A stretch of DNA of 60,454 bases from CAZFLD01 sp964519835 (lineage in GTDB: Bacteria; Spirochaetota; Spirochaetia; DSM-27196; CAZFLD01). The notes beneath the pieces are model-generated. The model saw nothing but the letters and a program-made list of their open reading frames with translations. It had not been told where the DNA came from and did not search any database. Location: positions 1 to 60,454 of the forward strand of contig CAZFLD010000021.1 in NCBI GenBank assembly GCA_964519835.1, written 5' to 3'. This document shows positions 9,488 through 19,400 of the stretch, one piece after another (within the stretch, counting starts at the first letter, position 1; each line of letters opens with the position of its first letter). Made by a program: the position numbers and the translations under genes.

Positions 9488-9718
9488 GTACTGGCCCCCG
9501 TGTGCCTACTTGGAAAGACAATTACCAGGAGATGCCAAGCTACGATGATGTGTCTGTGACCGGTACCGCTTGAAACGGAGTGGCCTTTCCACCTTCTATT
9601 CTATCACCGACCGACGACATGCCACCAACGTTTTTTCTCCGGATTGAAGACCCGTTAATGACCGACATCGGCAACTACAGCATATCTACGGGGTTATCGG
9701 CGAGTTGTAGAGCGAGAG

Positions 9719-10147
9719 CTACGGCGCTATGACACCCTTCTTGAGAATCACATTCGCGTAGAGCGCCGACTCGCCGGTGGCGAGAATGGCATAGGCCTGT
9801 TTGGCACGGTCGTAGAAGGCAAAACGTTCGATGTGCTCGATCCTCGAAGATTCCGGCTCGTGTTTTTTGAGGATATCTCGATATGTTGCCCAGATCGGGG
9901 GTTCCTGACCGCCGCCGACCGCTTGCATTAGCCCCACCGGCGCATCCACAAATGTGTCCAGGGGGTAGAGGGCAAGGATCGCGTCGAGAAGCTCGGGCAC
10001 GCCGTGGCCGTCGGCTCGAACCAGGCGCTGCGCCATCGAGGCCGCCGGGAAATTGCCGTCGCCGATAACCAACTCGTCTCCGTGTCCCATTTCCATGAGG
10101 ATTTTCAAGAGCTCCGGACTGATTAGACTCGAAATGTTTTTGAGCAT
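9719..10147 (-). CDS. fucU: FucU/RbsD-family sugar mutarotase
   Basis: The 142-residue protein matches the FucU branch of the RbsD/FucU family along its full length. It has MLKNISSLISPELLKILMEMGHGDE with the catalytic His22, a FPAASMAQRLVRADG segment, and the C-terminal FAFYDRAKQAYAILATGESALYANVILKKG. FucU interconverts the anomers of L-fucose (and some other sugars) in the cytoplasm, feeding fucose breakdown. No fucose catabolic genes are seen nearby, though a sulfatase two genes away could act on sulfated glycans. The gene is divergent from DUF3095 with little space between. Length is normal. Confidence 0.92.
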   Translation of the reverse strand: MLKNISSLISPELLKILMEMGHGDELVIGDGNFPAASMAQRLVRADGHGVPELLDAILALYPLDTFVDAPVGLMQAVGGGQEPPIWATYRDILKKHEPESSRIEHIERFAFYDRAKQAYAILATGESALYANVILKKGVIAP

Positions 10148-10174
10148 TGTTCGCCTCCGAGATCATGCTATCAT
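10147..10174 (+). promoter_or_regulatory. Candidate sigma70-type promoter for the DUF3095 gene
   Basis: TTGTTC (10147-10152), a 16-bp spacer and TATCAT (10169-10174) resemble -35 and -10 boxes; the -10 is good, the -35 weak. A start site near 10181 would leave a 35-nt leader before the ATG at 10216 and argues against the earlier in-frame ATG at 10165. Confidence 0.4.
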
Positions 10175-10215
10175 TATTCTTCATGCAGATGCACCGGCAC
10201 CTCGACCCGGCGGGC

Positions 10216-11397
10216 ATGGAGCCCTACCATGCGATTCCACCGCTCAGCTCGCTCACGGAAGCACTAACAACGGAGCAATGGCAACCCGATCCCGAGGAAT
10301 GGTCCGTCGCGCTCACCGATGTCATGAATTCGACGGAGGCGATCGAAGCGGGGAAGTACCGCGATGTGAATGTGGCAGGCGCCGTGGCCATTATGGCCTT
10401 AGGACGCGTTTTTGGCTCCTTGAGCGCTCCCTTTGTTTTTGGTGGAGACGGCATGACCTTTTTAGTGCCGCGATCGAGGATAGACGATGTTCGTGAGGCC
10501 CTTTCGCGTGTGGTCCGAGACGCACGCCAAGTAATGGGCCTCGAAATGAGGGCGGCAATCATCCCGCTGTCGTCGATTGTCAAAGACGGGGCTCACCTCG
10601 GGGTTTCGCGCCTGCGCGTGTCCAAGCTCTATAGCCAGGCGGTGTTCCACGGAACGGCACTATCCGTTGCCGACGACATGCTAAAGAGTCTGTACGGAAC
10701 CGGTACACACATGGCCTGGTTTATCGCGGCCGCCGACCACAATGACCCCGGTGACTACGAAGGCTTTACCTGCCGGTGGCAGGACATCCCCTCGCCCAAC
10801 GGCGCCACCATCGCCATGGTCTTGCGTCCCCGGGAGGGGCAACGCATGGAGGAGCTCCTGCCGCGGGTTGAAGAGATCCTCCGCGGCCGGGCGAACTACC
10901 ACCCGCTCTCAGTCGCGGGCCTCAAGCCCGGAGGGAAGTCCAGCAATTTTCGGCTCGCGGCCCGGCTCGGTGCCGGCGGCCGACTTCTTTGTCGTTTTTT
11001 TCTTTCGCTCCGAGAGAGGATTGCTATTGCGGTTATAAAGCTCTCTTTGAAGTTTGGTCTGAGGCTTCGCCATGGACCCTACGAGCTGGACCGAATCCGT
11101 GAGCAGGACATGGAGTCCGCGGATTTTGAGAAGTTTGACGGCACACTCAAGATGGTGTTTTCCGCCTCTCCTGTGGAGATCGATGCGTTGGAAAAGCAGC
11201 TCGACGAGTGGCACGGCGAAGGGCGGGTGTACTATGGAATCCATCGAGCCAAAGCCGCGCACATGACCTGCATAGCGCATCTTCCATCCGGCGACGACAT
11301 CCACTTCGTGGACGCCACCGACGGCGGCTACGCCATGGCCGCAAAGGCAATGAAGCAGCAGATGCGGGCGGCGGGCTTCCAAGGTTTCGGCGCGTAG
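10216..11397 (+). CDS. DUF3095 family protein with cyclase-like motifs
   Basis: The 393-residue protein matches DUF3095 from MEPYHAIPPLSSL through the C-terminal GIHRAKAAHMTCIAHLPS and HFVDATDGGYAMAA. Two N-terminal segments recall class III nucleotidyl cyclases: ALTDVMNSTEAIEAGKY, where an Asp sits as the metal ligand of FADIxGST motifs would, and FVFGGDGMTFLVP, like their GDG hairpin. Whether the family makes a cyclic nucleotide is not established; that is my inference. The start at 10216 matches the family N-terminus; in-frame ATG (10165) and TTG (10147) starts exist upstream but would overlap the likely promoter. It is divergent from fucU. Confidence 0.85.
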   Translation: MEPYHAIPPLSSLTEALTTEQWQPDPEEWSVALTDVMNSTEAIEAGKYRDVNVAGAVAIMALGRVFGSLSAPFVFGGDGMTFLVPRSRIDDVREALSRVVRDARQVMGLEMRAAIIPLSSIVKDGAHLGVSRLRVSKLYSQAVFHGTALSVADDMLKSLYGTGTHMAWFIAAADHNDPGDYEGFTCRWQDIPSPNGATIAMVLRPREGQRMEELLPRVEEILRGRANYHPLSVAGLKPGGKSSNFRLAARLGAGGRLLCRFFLSLRERIAIAVIKLSLKFGLRLRHGPYELDRIREQDMESADFEKFDGTLKMVFSASPVEIDALEKQLDEWHGEGRVYYGIHRAKAAHMTCIAHLPSGDDIHFVDATDGGYAMAAKAMKQQMRAAGFQGFGA

Positions 11398-11473
11398 CCG
11401 AACCGCTGCTTGGTGGACGACCATGGTCGGCGGGGTCTAGACTCACGACTTGGGTCTTGAGACGGCGCCGACA

Positions 11474-11502
11474 TTGCGCGCGCCTCACGCTCGGGCTACA
11501 AT
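11474..11502 (+). promoter_or_regulatory. Promoter of the sulfatase gene, probably leaderless
   Basis: TTGCGC (11474-11479), a 17-bp spacer and TACAAT (11497-11502) are followed six bases later by the ATG at 11509. Transcription would start at or next to the start codon, and no ribosome binding site is present. Confidence 0.6.
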
Positions 11503-11508
11503 CGCTGC

Positions 11509-13083
11509 ATGCCCCAAAGAAATCCCAACATCGTCTACTTCCTTACCGACGACCTCGGCTACGGCGATGTCTCCTGCCTCAATCCGGACGGCAAGATCCC
11601 GACGCCGAACGTCGATCGCCTCGCCGCCGAGGGAGTGACGTTCACAGACGCCCACTCGACCTCGGCGGTCTGCAGCCCCTCGCGTTACAGCGTCTTGACG
11701 GGCCGCTACAATTGGCGGAGCACACTGCAGAGCTTTATTGTGCGCCAGTATGGCGATCCGCTTATCGACAAGAACAGGCTTACCGTCGCGGGCATGCTTC
11801 GGGAGGCAGGCTACTATACGGCGGCGGTGGGAAAGTGGCACCTCGGCCAGGGATGGGACTTCGAGGTAACGGACGAGTTTCTCCCCGCCGGCGACCACTT
11901 CAACAACCGCGAGTTCCCGGGAAACCCGCCGGTCACGGAGCAAACACGGGCACTCTGGCGCGAGGCGTTTTCCAAACCGACGACCGGCGGCCCGACTACG
12001 CGAGGCTTCGACTACTATTTTGGCGTGGACGTGCCGAACTGGCCGCCCTACTGCTACATAGAAAACGACAGGACCGTCGGCACCCCAAGCGAGTATCTTC
12101 CACCGCGCCTGCTGGGAAGCAACCAAGCCAGCAACCCAGGGCCGGCGATGCCGTATTGGCACTTCCAGCAACTGTTGCCCAAGTGGGCGGAAAAGGCCGA
12201 GGAAGTCATGGACAAGGCGATTGCCGCGGAAAAACCGTTTTTCCTCTACCTGCCCGTTACGTCTCCGCACACTCCCCTCTCGCCGAACGCAAAGTGGGTG
12301 GGTGCCTCCGGCCTGGACAGTCCGTACGCCGACTTGGTGATGGAAACCGACGCAATCTTTGGACAGGTCCTCGACGCCCTGGAGGCGCGCGGCCTTCGTG
12401 AGAACACACTGGTGGTCTTTGCAAGCGACAACGGCTTTGCGAAGTACGTCGGCGGGCCCCATTTAGAGGCGCAGGGCCACTTCCCGAGCGCGGGCTTCCG
12501 CGGCTACAAAAGCGATGCCTGGGACGGCGGCCACCGGATTCCCTTTATCGCGAGCCTTCCCGGCACCACGCCCGCCGGGTCCACCTGCAACGAGCTTGTG
12601 TGCTTAAGCGATCTGATGGCCACGTGCGCGGATTTGATTGACGTGGGGCTGCCGGAAAACGCCGGCGAGGACAGCGTCTCCTTACTGCCGCTTCTCCGCG
12701 GCGGACCGGGTCCCGTACGTGACTACGTGATACATCACTCTATCCAGGGCAAGTTTGCTATACGCGACGGCAAGTGGAAGCTTGTTCTCTGTCCCGGTTC
12801 GGGGGGATGGGAGCTCCCCGACACCGACGCCGCCGAGTCCGGACTCCCCCTCGTGCAACTCTACGACATGGAGGCCGATCCCGGCGAGCAGAATAACCTC
12901 GAGGCCACCGATCACGACCGCGTGCGACGGATGATCAATGTTTTGGAAGACATGGTCGCCCGGGGACGCAGCACTCCGGGCCCAGACCAAAGCAACGACG
13001 TCGAAATCGACATCTGGAAGTTCGAAACGATGCCGTCGGTGGACATCCGGCAACGCGACCGGTACCAGCTCGACGATTATTAG
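11509..13083 (+). CDS. Type I sulfatase (formylglycine-dependent)
   Basis: This 524-residue enzyme hydrolyses sulfate esters. The N-terminal metal-binding segment PNIVYFLTDDLGYGDVSC includes the paired Asp. Cys55 in the CSPSR motif, followed by LTGRYNWR, is the residue converted to formylglycine by a maturation enzyme. Later motifs include GKWHLGQGWDF and FASDNGFAKY. No signal peptide is visible, so it appears cytoplasmic or is exported in an unusual way. The family is arylsulfatase A-like; the substrate cannot be told from sequence. A sulfatase-maturing enzyme is not encoded in the window. It converges with the small lipoprotein gene at 13095. Confidence 0.93.
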   Translation: MPQRNPNIVYFLTDDLGYGDVSCLNPDGKIPTPNVDRLAAEGVTFTDAHSTSAVCSPSRYSVLTGRYNWRSTLQSFIVRQYGDPLIDKNRLTVAGMLREAGYYTAAVGKWHLGQGWDFEVTDEFLPAGDHFNNREFPGNPPVTEQTRALWREAFSKPTTGGPTTRGFDYYFGVDVPNWPPYCYIENDRTVGTPSEYLPPRLLGSNQASNPGPAMPYWHFQQLLPKWAEKAEEVMDKAIAAEKPFFLYLPVTSPHTPLSPNAKWVGASGLDSPYADLVMETDAIFGQVLDALEARGLRENTLVVFASDNGFAKYVGGPHLEAQGHFPSAGFRGYKSDAWDGGHRIPFIASLPGTTPAGSTCNELVCLSDLMATCADLIDVGLPENAGEDSVSLLPLLRGGPGPVRDYVIHHSIQGKFAIRDGKWKLVLCPGSGGWELPDTDAAESGLPLVQLYDMEADPGEQNNLEATDHDRVRRMINVLEDMVARGRSTPGPDQSNDVEIDIWKFETMPSVDIRQRDRYQLDDY

Positions 13084-13094
13084 GCCGGCGCGGC

Positions 13095-13577
13095 CTACTC
13101 GGCCGCGGTCGGGCCAACCACCCTGTAGTCAAAGACGCCACTCTCGCCGGCGTCGGAGTCGTTCTGGCGGCTGAAGATAAAGTAGGCCACCGAGCCGCTG
13201 CTGAGGCTAAACGTTACCGGCGAAGTCGGCGTGGGGTTGGCGTTTGACGTGATGGTGTCCATCTCTTCGTCGGCAACGGTTACCACCACCGGCAAACGCG
13301 AAGTGCCGTCCGAAGAGATATCCCGGACGTAGAGGCTGTGGATGCCGCTTGTTTCGCCGATCACAAAGATGGCGGTCCAGATCTCACTTCCCGCCAAAAG
13401 GTTGGTTGACCAGGAGTCCTCGTCTGACGAAGAGTCCGTGGCCACGGGGAACGTTTTGGTGGCGGTGGCGGTCACCTGATCTTTGAAGGCGTCCTCGAGA
13501 TCGATTATCATCCCGCAGGATGTGATCACAAGCACCGTGATCACCGGAAGAATCACTAAAATCAGTCGCCGTACCAT
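13095..13577 (-). CDS. Small lipoprotein of unknown function
   Basis: The 160-residue product begins MVRRLILVILPVITVLVITSCG, a lipoprotein signal with its lipidation Cys directly after ITS. The mature part is rich in Ser, Thr and Asp and predicted beta, with IWTAIFVIGETSGIHSLYVRDI and a C-terminal YFIFSRQNDSDAGESGVFDYRVVG. The start at 13577 is preceded by AAGAGGAAAC, a good ribosome binding site; the frame is open further upstream but non-coding in character. It is the last gene of a four-gene minus-strand unit with the FN3 and Ig repeat proteins. No family recognised. Confidence 0.75.
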   Translation of the reverse strand: MVRRLILVILPVITVLVITSCGMIIDLEDAFKDQVTATATKTFPVATDSSSDEDSWSTNLLAGSEIWTAIFVIGETSGIHSLYVRDISSDGTSRLPVVVTVADEEMDTITSNANPTPTSPVTFSLSSGSVAYFIFSRQNDSDAGESGVFDYRVVGPTAAE

Positions 13578-13626
13578 GTTTCCTCTTTTTCGCGGCTGTA
13601 GGTTTTTTGCCAAGTTCAAGCTGTTA

Positions 13627-14205
13627 TCACATCTCTGCCAATATCGGCATGAGCACAAACTCCATGCTAAACAATGGCGCCGCCATGTCAAACGGAGCCA
13701 AGTAGGCGGCGCCGCCGGCAACCCAAAACCGTGCAAAGGGCCAGTCCAACGGCATGTTTAAGTAAAACCCCACCAACGCATAGGGATCACGCAGAGGGTC
13801 ATCGGGGAGTGTGACGTTTATGTAGTCGGAGATGCCGGAAAACGCGTGATCCGCGTATCGCGTGATGCCCGCCACAATCATCAGGCCAACCATATCGTCG
13901 ACATCCTCCCCAAAACTAAGAAAGGCCGTCGCGTTAAGTGCATTAATAATGCCGCCTTCATCGTCAATCAGAAATCCAAACAAATTGAAGTTGGCGCCGA
14001 TGGCAAACGAGAACTCGTAATTCACAATGCCGATGTACATCGGCGTGTAGAACGGGACGTCGGAGTTCGGCGGCGCCAGGTCGCCCATGCCCAGCCCAAA
14101 AGCAAACATGGCTTCCTGGGAATACGCCGGTGCCGCGGCGAGCAGCACAAGCAACAGAACAAGGGCGAGGACGAGCCCGCCCTTGTATGTGCTGCTTAGT
14201 ACCAT
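13627..14205 (-). CDS. Exported protein, possibly outer-membrane associated
   Basis: The 192-residue protein has a clear cleavable signal peptide (hydrophobic core GLVLALVLLLVLLAAAPAYSQE, cleavage after AYS). The mature part alternates hydrophobic and polar residues with many Gly and aromatic positions (YIGIVNYEFSFAIGANFNLFGF, RFWVAGGAAYLAPF), a pattern seen in small outer-membrane barrels. No family is recognised. Its start overlaps the end of the FN3-repeat gene by 10 bp, and the small lipoprotein follows after 49 bp, so the four genes probably form one transcript. Confidence 0.75.
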   Translation of the reverse strand: MVLSSTYKGGLVLALVLLLVLLAAAPAYSQEAMFAFGLGMGDLAPPNSDVPFYTPMYIGIVNYEFSFAIGANFNLFGFLIDDEGGIINALNATAFLSFGEDVDDMVGLMIVAGITRYADHAFSGISDYINVTLPDDPLRDPYALVGFYLNMPLDWPFARFWVAGGAAYLAPFDMAAPLFSMEFVLMPILAEM

Positions 14206-16364
14206 TCTACCTCCGATGCGTCACTGTAGGAGGAAATCCCATCGCCATCGTTAAACGCCTGGATCCGGACATACACCGCATCTCCGATGACAACACCACT
14301 CGGCGAGAAGCTTTCACTCGTCGCCGAATCATCGGCCCGCGTAACCTCGGTCCAGGTACCGGAGTTGTTGATGTCGTACTCAACAGTGTAGCCGGTCGCT
14401 CCACTAATCGGACCCCAATTCACCTCTATGTTGCTGTCGTTCTTGCTCGCGCTTATAATCGAGGGCTGCGACAGCGCATAGGTCGTGGCTTCGTGGGGAT
14501 CCACATACGCGAGGCTCGTCTCGCGCTGGGGCGTTTCGTCGGTAACGGCGGTCACCTTGTAGTAATACGTGGTGCCGACTGAACGGCCCGTGTCCTCGAA
14601 CTCGGTCGCCGTAACCACGTTGCCGCTATTCAGGGGCTGGTACCCGTCCTCTGCGCTGGTAGAGCGATAGATCTTTACACCCTTGGCGCCACTCGGCTGG
14701 TCGAACTCGAGGGTGATGCTGGTTGAGGAAACTTCCTTGGTCGACACCGTGGGTGTGGCGGGAAGCGTCTGGGCGGATACCGTCGCAGATAGCTCGGACT
14801 CGAGTGTGCCGTCATCGCCCGACTCCTTGGCCAAAACCTTGAACTGATAGGTGGTTCCCGCCACCAGGCTGGTAACAATCGCCGAATTGCCGGTACGGTT
14901 TACTGCGTTTGTAACAACGTACTCCGCACCGTCAAAGCGGTACACGTCGTAGCGGATATCGTCGGCATCGAGGTAGCTGGTCGGAGCAACCCAACTCACG
15001 GTAATCGCCGTATCGGCCAACGCCGTGGCGTTGAGACCGGTGGGCGGGTCGAGCAAGAAGCTCACCGTCACAACAAGCGTTTCCGAGAAGGCACTCTCGG
15101 CGCCGGCGGCGGCGATCGCCGTCACTCGATAGTAGTACGTCAAACCGTGCTTGAGGTTGTTGTTGTCGCTGTAGCTTGTTGTGTTCGAGCTGGTGGTGTG
15201 AATGGCCTCGTAGCCGTACGTCGCGTAGTTTGACCGATAGACACGGTAGGTGTCTGCCCCGGCAACACCGGTCCAGGTCAAGTCCATCGTACCGTCGGTT
15301 TCGTCGGATTGGCCCTGGACGCCGGTGGGCGCGTCGATCGCGGTGCTTCCCAAGACGTAGGCAATGTCGTCGAGGTAGTTCTGAACGATATCGGTGTTGT
15401 CGTTGGGTCCGTAGGTCTCACTGACCGAGACAACTTTGTAGTAGTAGGTGCTCGAGGTATCTACCGAAGTGTCTGTGTACTCCGTCTCGCCCGTTGCGGC
15501 TTCACCGAGCTTGCTGTAGGGACCGCCCGATGATGTGGCCCGGTAGACCCAGTAACCGTCGGCGAACCCTACGGCGCTCCAGCTGAGCCGTAATGAATCG
15601 CTTGCCTCTACGATGGAGACCTCGACGTCCGTGGGAGCCTGAGGCGCCCCCGGGGTGTCGAAGTAGGCCTCGGTGCGGGAGTACTCGGACTCACCTTCGA
15701 CCGAGTTGGAAGCGGTTACGTAAAAGTAGTAGCGAGTACTGTCGGCGAAGGTTACGTCGGAGCTTTTGATGGTGAGTGAGGTGCCCGACGTGACACTTTC
15801 GACGTCCGTGAAGTTTGAGTCATCTTCGTAGAAGGCGTCGTTGGTCTCGTACGAGGTGCTGAAGTAGACGGTGTACGAAGTGGCCGCTCCAACGGCCTCC
15901 CATGTGACGATGACGTCGTAGGCTCCTCCTTCCCCCCCGACATACTCGGCTTCGACTCCGGTGGGCGCCTCGAGGCCTGCGCTTGTGGTCGCGCTCCGCG
16001 GATTGCCCGAGTTGAGCTCTACCGCGTCGCTACCCGGATCAAAGACGATGCTAACCTTGTAGAAGTACTCCGTATCGGGCTCGAGACCGTCATCTTCGTA
16101 GCCGTCGCCGTTGTACGCGCCGCTGTATAGCTCGCTGTACTCGCCGTCGGATGTCAGCGCCCGGGAAATAGTCCAGGAGCTTATGCCGATGTCGTCTCCG
16201 GTAATCGTAATAGCCGTGGAGTATGCGCCGGACGCTTGCACGGCAAAGTTGGTGGGCGTTGTGGGCAAACAACCCGGAAAGCTCGACAGCAGGAGCACAA
16301 CAAGTGATATGCCTGCAATCACCACTCCGCGGGTAAGGAACAACGACGTTGACGTCTTTCTCAT
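14196..16364 (-). CDS. Fibronectin type III repeat lipoprotein
   Basis: The 722-residue protein starts with a hydrophobic lipoprotein-like signal (VVLLLSSFPGC). It then carries about seven FN3-type modules, each with a conserved Trp early and a Y-x-Y-x-V strand late, such as APTDVEVSIVEASDSLRLSW and TYYYKVVSVS. FN3 arrays act as spacers or binding modules on extracellular proteins; no enzymatic domain is present. The start at 16364 (MRKTSTS) is taken because GGGGGAGAG sits six bases before it; an in-frame TTG lies upstream. It follows the Ig-repeat gene by 49 bp and overlaps the next gene by 10 bp. Confidence 0.85.
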   Translation of the reverse strand: MRKTSTSLFLTRGVVIAGISLVVLLLSSFPGCLPTTPTNFAVQASGAYSTAITITGDDIGISSWTISRALTSDGEYSELYSGAYNGDGYEDDGLEPDTEYFYKVSIVFDPGSDAVELNSGNPRSATTSAGLEAPTGVEAEYVGGEGGAYDVIVTWEAVGAATSYTVYFSTSYETNDAFYEDDSNFTDVESVTSGTSLTIKSSDVTFADSTRYYFYVTASNSVEGESEYSRTEAYFDTPGAPQAPTDVEVSIVEASDSLRLSWSAVGFADGYWVYRATSSGGPYSKLGEAATGETEYTDTSVDTSSTYYYKVVSVSETYGPNDNTDIVQNYLDDIAYVLGSTAIDAPTGVQGQSDETDGTMDLTWTGVAGADTYRVYRSNYATYGYEAIHTTSSNTTSYSDNNNLKHGLTYYYRVTAIAAAGAESAFSETLVVTVSFLLDPPTGLNATALADTAITVSWVAPTSYLDADDIRYDVYRFDGAEYVVTNAVNRTGNSAIVTSLVAGTTYQFKVLAKESGDDGTLESELSATVSAQTLPATPTVSTKEVSSTSITLEFDQPSGAKGVKIYRSTSAEDGYQPLNSGNVVTATEFEDTGRSVGTTYYYKVTAVTDETPQRETSLAYVDPHEATTYALSQPSIISASKNDSNIEVNWGPISGATGYTVEYDINNSGTWTEVTRADDSATSESFSPSGVVIGDAVYVRIQAFNDGDGISSYSDASEVEWY

Positions 16365-16413
16365 AGTACTCTCCCCCAATTGCGCCCGACGGTCGGTCGG
16401 CCGCTACACAAAA

Positions 16414-19400
16414 TTAATAAACCCGTATCTGGAACGACCCCGAAGACGGAGTTCCGTTTTGCTCAACCAGTATGTAGTGATAGCCCGTGAAGCTTGCGGT
16501 GAGCGTCGGCGCCGGATCATAGGCGTCGTCGTACCGGTATATGCCTCCGACCACGTTCGATTGATCGGTGTCGTCGTAAACCGTGAGCCGCATATTGGCG
16601 GTCATCCCGTCAACTCCGTCGTCTGCCATCTGCACAGCGTAGGTGCTACCGGAGTACAGGTAGACCCGATACCAGTAGACGTCGCCGGCAGAGACTGTAG
16701 TTACCTGGGTCCAGGACGAAGAGACGTTTATGGTTGTGACCCCCTGGATATCGACCGTGATGGCGGCCGCATCGGTGTTGCCCACCTTGTCGGTCGCCCG
16801 CACTTCGATATCGTGTTCTCCCGAGCTCAGGCTGATATTGGCCGTCCAGCTTGCCGTGCCGCTTGCCGCGGTCCACGAGCCGCCGTCAACACGGTACTCG
16901 ACCGTATCAATGTTCGTGTCCGACACGCTGCCTGAAACTGTCAGGCTGTACGGGGTCGACGTTGCCACGACAACCGACCCATCATCCGGCGAGGAGATTG
17001 TGACGGCGGGGCTCGCGGTATCCAGGATAACCGTTACCGAGTCGAAGCTGCTCTCAAAGCCCGCGTCGTCGGTAGCCTTAACCTCAACGAGGTAGCTTCC
17101 GTCTCCCGAAGAAAGCGCGACATCGTGGCTCCACGACGCCGGCGTTCCCGCTGTAAAGGTGTCCACCGACTGCCACGTTCCGCCGTCGACACGGACTTGG
17201 ACGCCGGATACCGAGCCAAAGTCGTCTGTGGCGCTGCCACTTATCGAATATGGAGACGAGGAGGTATAGACCTGCGAAACAGCGGGTGTATCTATGCTTA
17301 CCGTTGGTCTGGTTTCTTTGGCAAAGCTAATAGAGGCTGCCGTGGCGCTCTCATTTCCGGCCGCGTCGAGCGCGGTAACGTCGACCGTGTGGCTTCCGGT
17401 AGCAAGGGCATCGATATTCAAATCGTAGGAGTAGGAGTAGCTCGTAGAGCCGTTTGCATCCACGTTGTAGGTGGTGGCTGAATCAACAACAATCTTGACG
17501 GTCTCGACACCAAGATTGTCGGTTGCGGTGCCGCTGATCGTTACAACAGAGTCGGCTACCGTAGCGCCGTCGGACGGACTGGCGATAGTAGGCGTGCCGG
17601 GGGCGGTGGTGTCGACACGAACTTCGACCGTGTAATCGTCCGACAGATTGCCGCGTACGTCCTTGGCGTAGACTCGAATGGTGTTGTTGCCGTTGCTTTG
17701 CGGAAGCGTAATCGTGTCGCTCCAGCTTGTACTGGCCACGCCGCCGGTGTTCCACATCGGAACCGCGCTTCCCCCGTTAATACGACGGTAGACTTCGACC
17801 AGCCCCTCGTTGTCGTCGGCGGACCCGGAAATGGAGAAGCTGGTACTCGCCACGTTGACGACCGCATCGTCGGCGTAGCCGCTCACGGATACCGTTGGTT
17901 TGTCGTCACGGACAAAGCTTCGGCTGACGGTAGTAGAGACGTTTTCAGCATTGTCGAACGACTGAGCGTTTACTTCTCGGTCTCCGTAGGCGATTGACGT
18001 AAACTCGTAGGTCCATCGATCGATGTCGCTGTTATAGGTGGTCTGTCGCCACGTACCGCCGTCGAGATTGACCCGAACCGAGCCTATGCCCGAACCGCCT
18101 GCGACGTCCGCCGCCTCTACCTCCACGGTGAGGGATGACTCGAACACGGTGGGATTGCCCGAAGCCGGCACGTGGATAATGGGATCTATGGGTGGAGTGG
18201 TATCGAGGTATACGGTGATGCTCTCCTCTTTCTGACGGCCGTCTACGTCTTCAACACGCACCGTGATAATGTGCGTGCCCCCGGCCAACCCCTCTATCTC
18301 GTAGGTCCAGATATCGAAGTTGCCCGAAACGCTTTGAGCATAGTCCCCGGAAGCCGAATCAACAAAGACAAAGACCGCCTCAATGTCGGACCATCCACCA
18401 CTCGCCGTGCCGTTGACGTCAAAGGGCTGGCTCGCTATTGAGGAGCCATCGGACGGACTTGTTATGTTCACATCCAACGCATTCTCCACCGTCACCGAAA
18501 ACTCCGCTTCGGCGGTGAGGCCGGCGGTGTCCGTGGCGGTGACGATGATGTCGTAGGTTCCCTCTGAGAGCTCGGTAAGGTCGTAACTGTAGTTGTAGGA
18601 TGTTGTGACGGGATCGACGTCGAGGACCTCTTCAGTCCCGTTGACATCAAAGGTGATGGAAACCACGCCGTTGTTGTCCGTCGCCGTGCCGGAGACGGTA
18701 AAAAATGGGTCGGTAATGGTGTCCCCGTCCGAGGGGCTCGAGACGGAAATGCTCGGCGCCGTGCCGTCTACGCTGACGTTTCTGCCGACCGAGCTCGACA
18801 CATTGCCGGCCGCGTCGACGGCCCGAATCTCCAAATAGCGGGAGCCGGAATTTGTGAAGGTAACGGAGATAACATCGGTGACGGTGGTCCCACTCAGGCC
18901 GTCGAGGCCCTCGGCGACGGTCCATTCCGAGGGCATATCCCAGTAAGCCGAACCCACACGGTACTCGATACGCTCCACACCACCGCTGTCGGTGGCGGTG
19001 AAACCAAAGTCACGGGGAGTATCTAAGCCCGCCGAGGTAGGTGCACCGGCAGAGAATCGGATCGTTGGAGCGCCACTATCCACATAGACGGTAACGGAGT
19101 CGAAAGCTCGCGCCAAGTCCCGATCGAGGGTTGCCGGGGTGACCGTTACAACGGCCTCGGAGACGGAAGAGCCGACGGACACTTGCGCCGAAAAGGTGTT
19201 GTCGGACCGTATCCCGGGCCACGACTGGGCTCCGTTTACATCGATCTGGACAAACTCGTATTGATCGACGGCGCCGCCGACCTCACCCGCCACCGTGAAG
19301 GTTCGGCCGACCGAGGAACCGTCCTCGGGAGATGTGATCGCGATGGTGACCTGGCCCGTAATCGGAAAACAATCGGCAGCCAAGGTAAGGACCGCGAATG

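Noticed and set aside
11208..12401. 397-residue open frame overlapping the sulfatase start
   Set aside because: The sulfatase is in another frame with all motifs; this frame is Arg-rich and lacks any pattern.
16111..16935. 274-residue plus-strand open frame across the FN3/Ig junction
   Set aside because: It is antisense to two clearly coding genes and shows no domain or signal.
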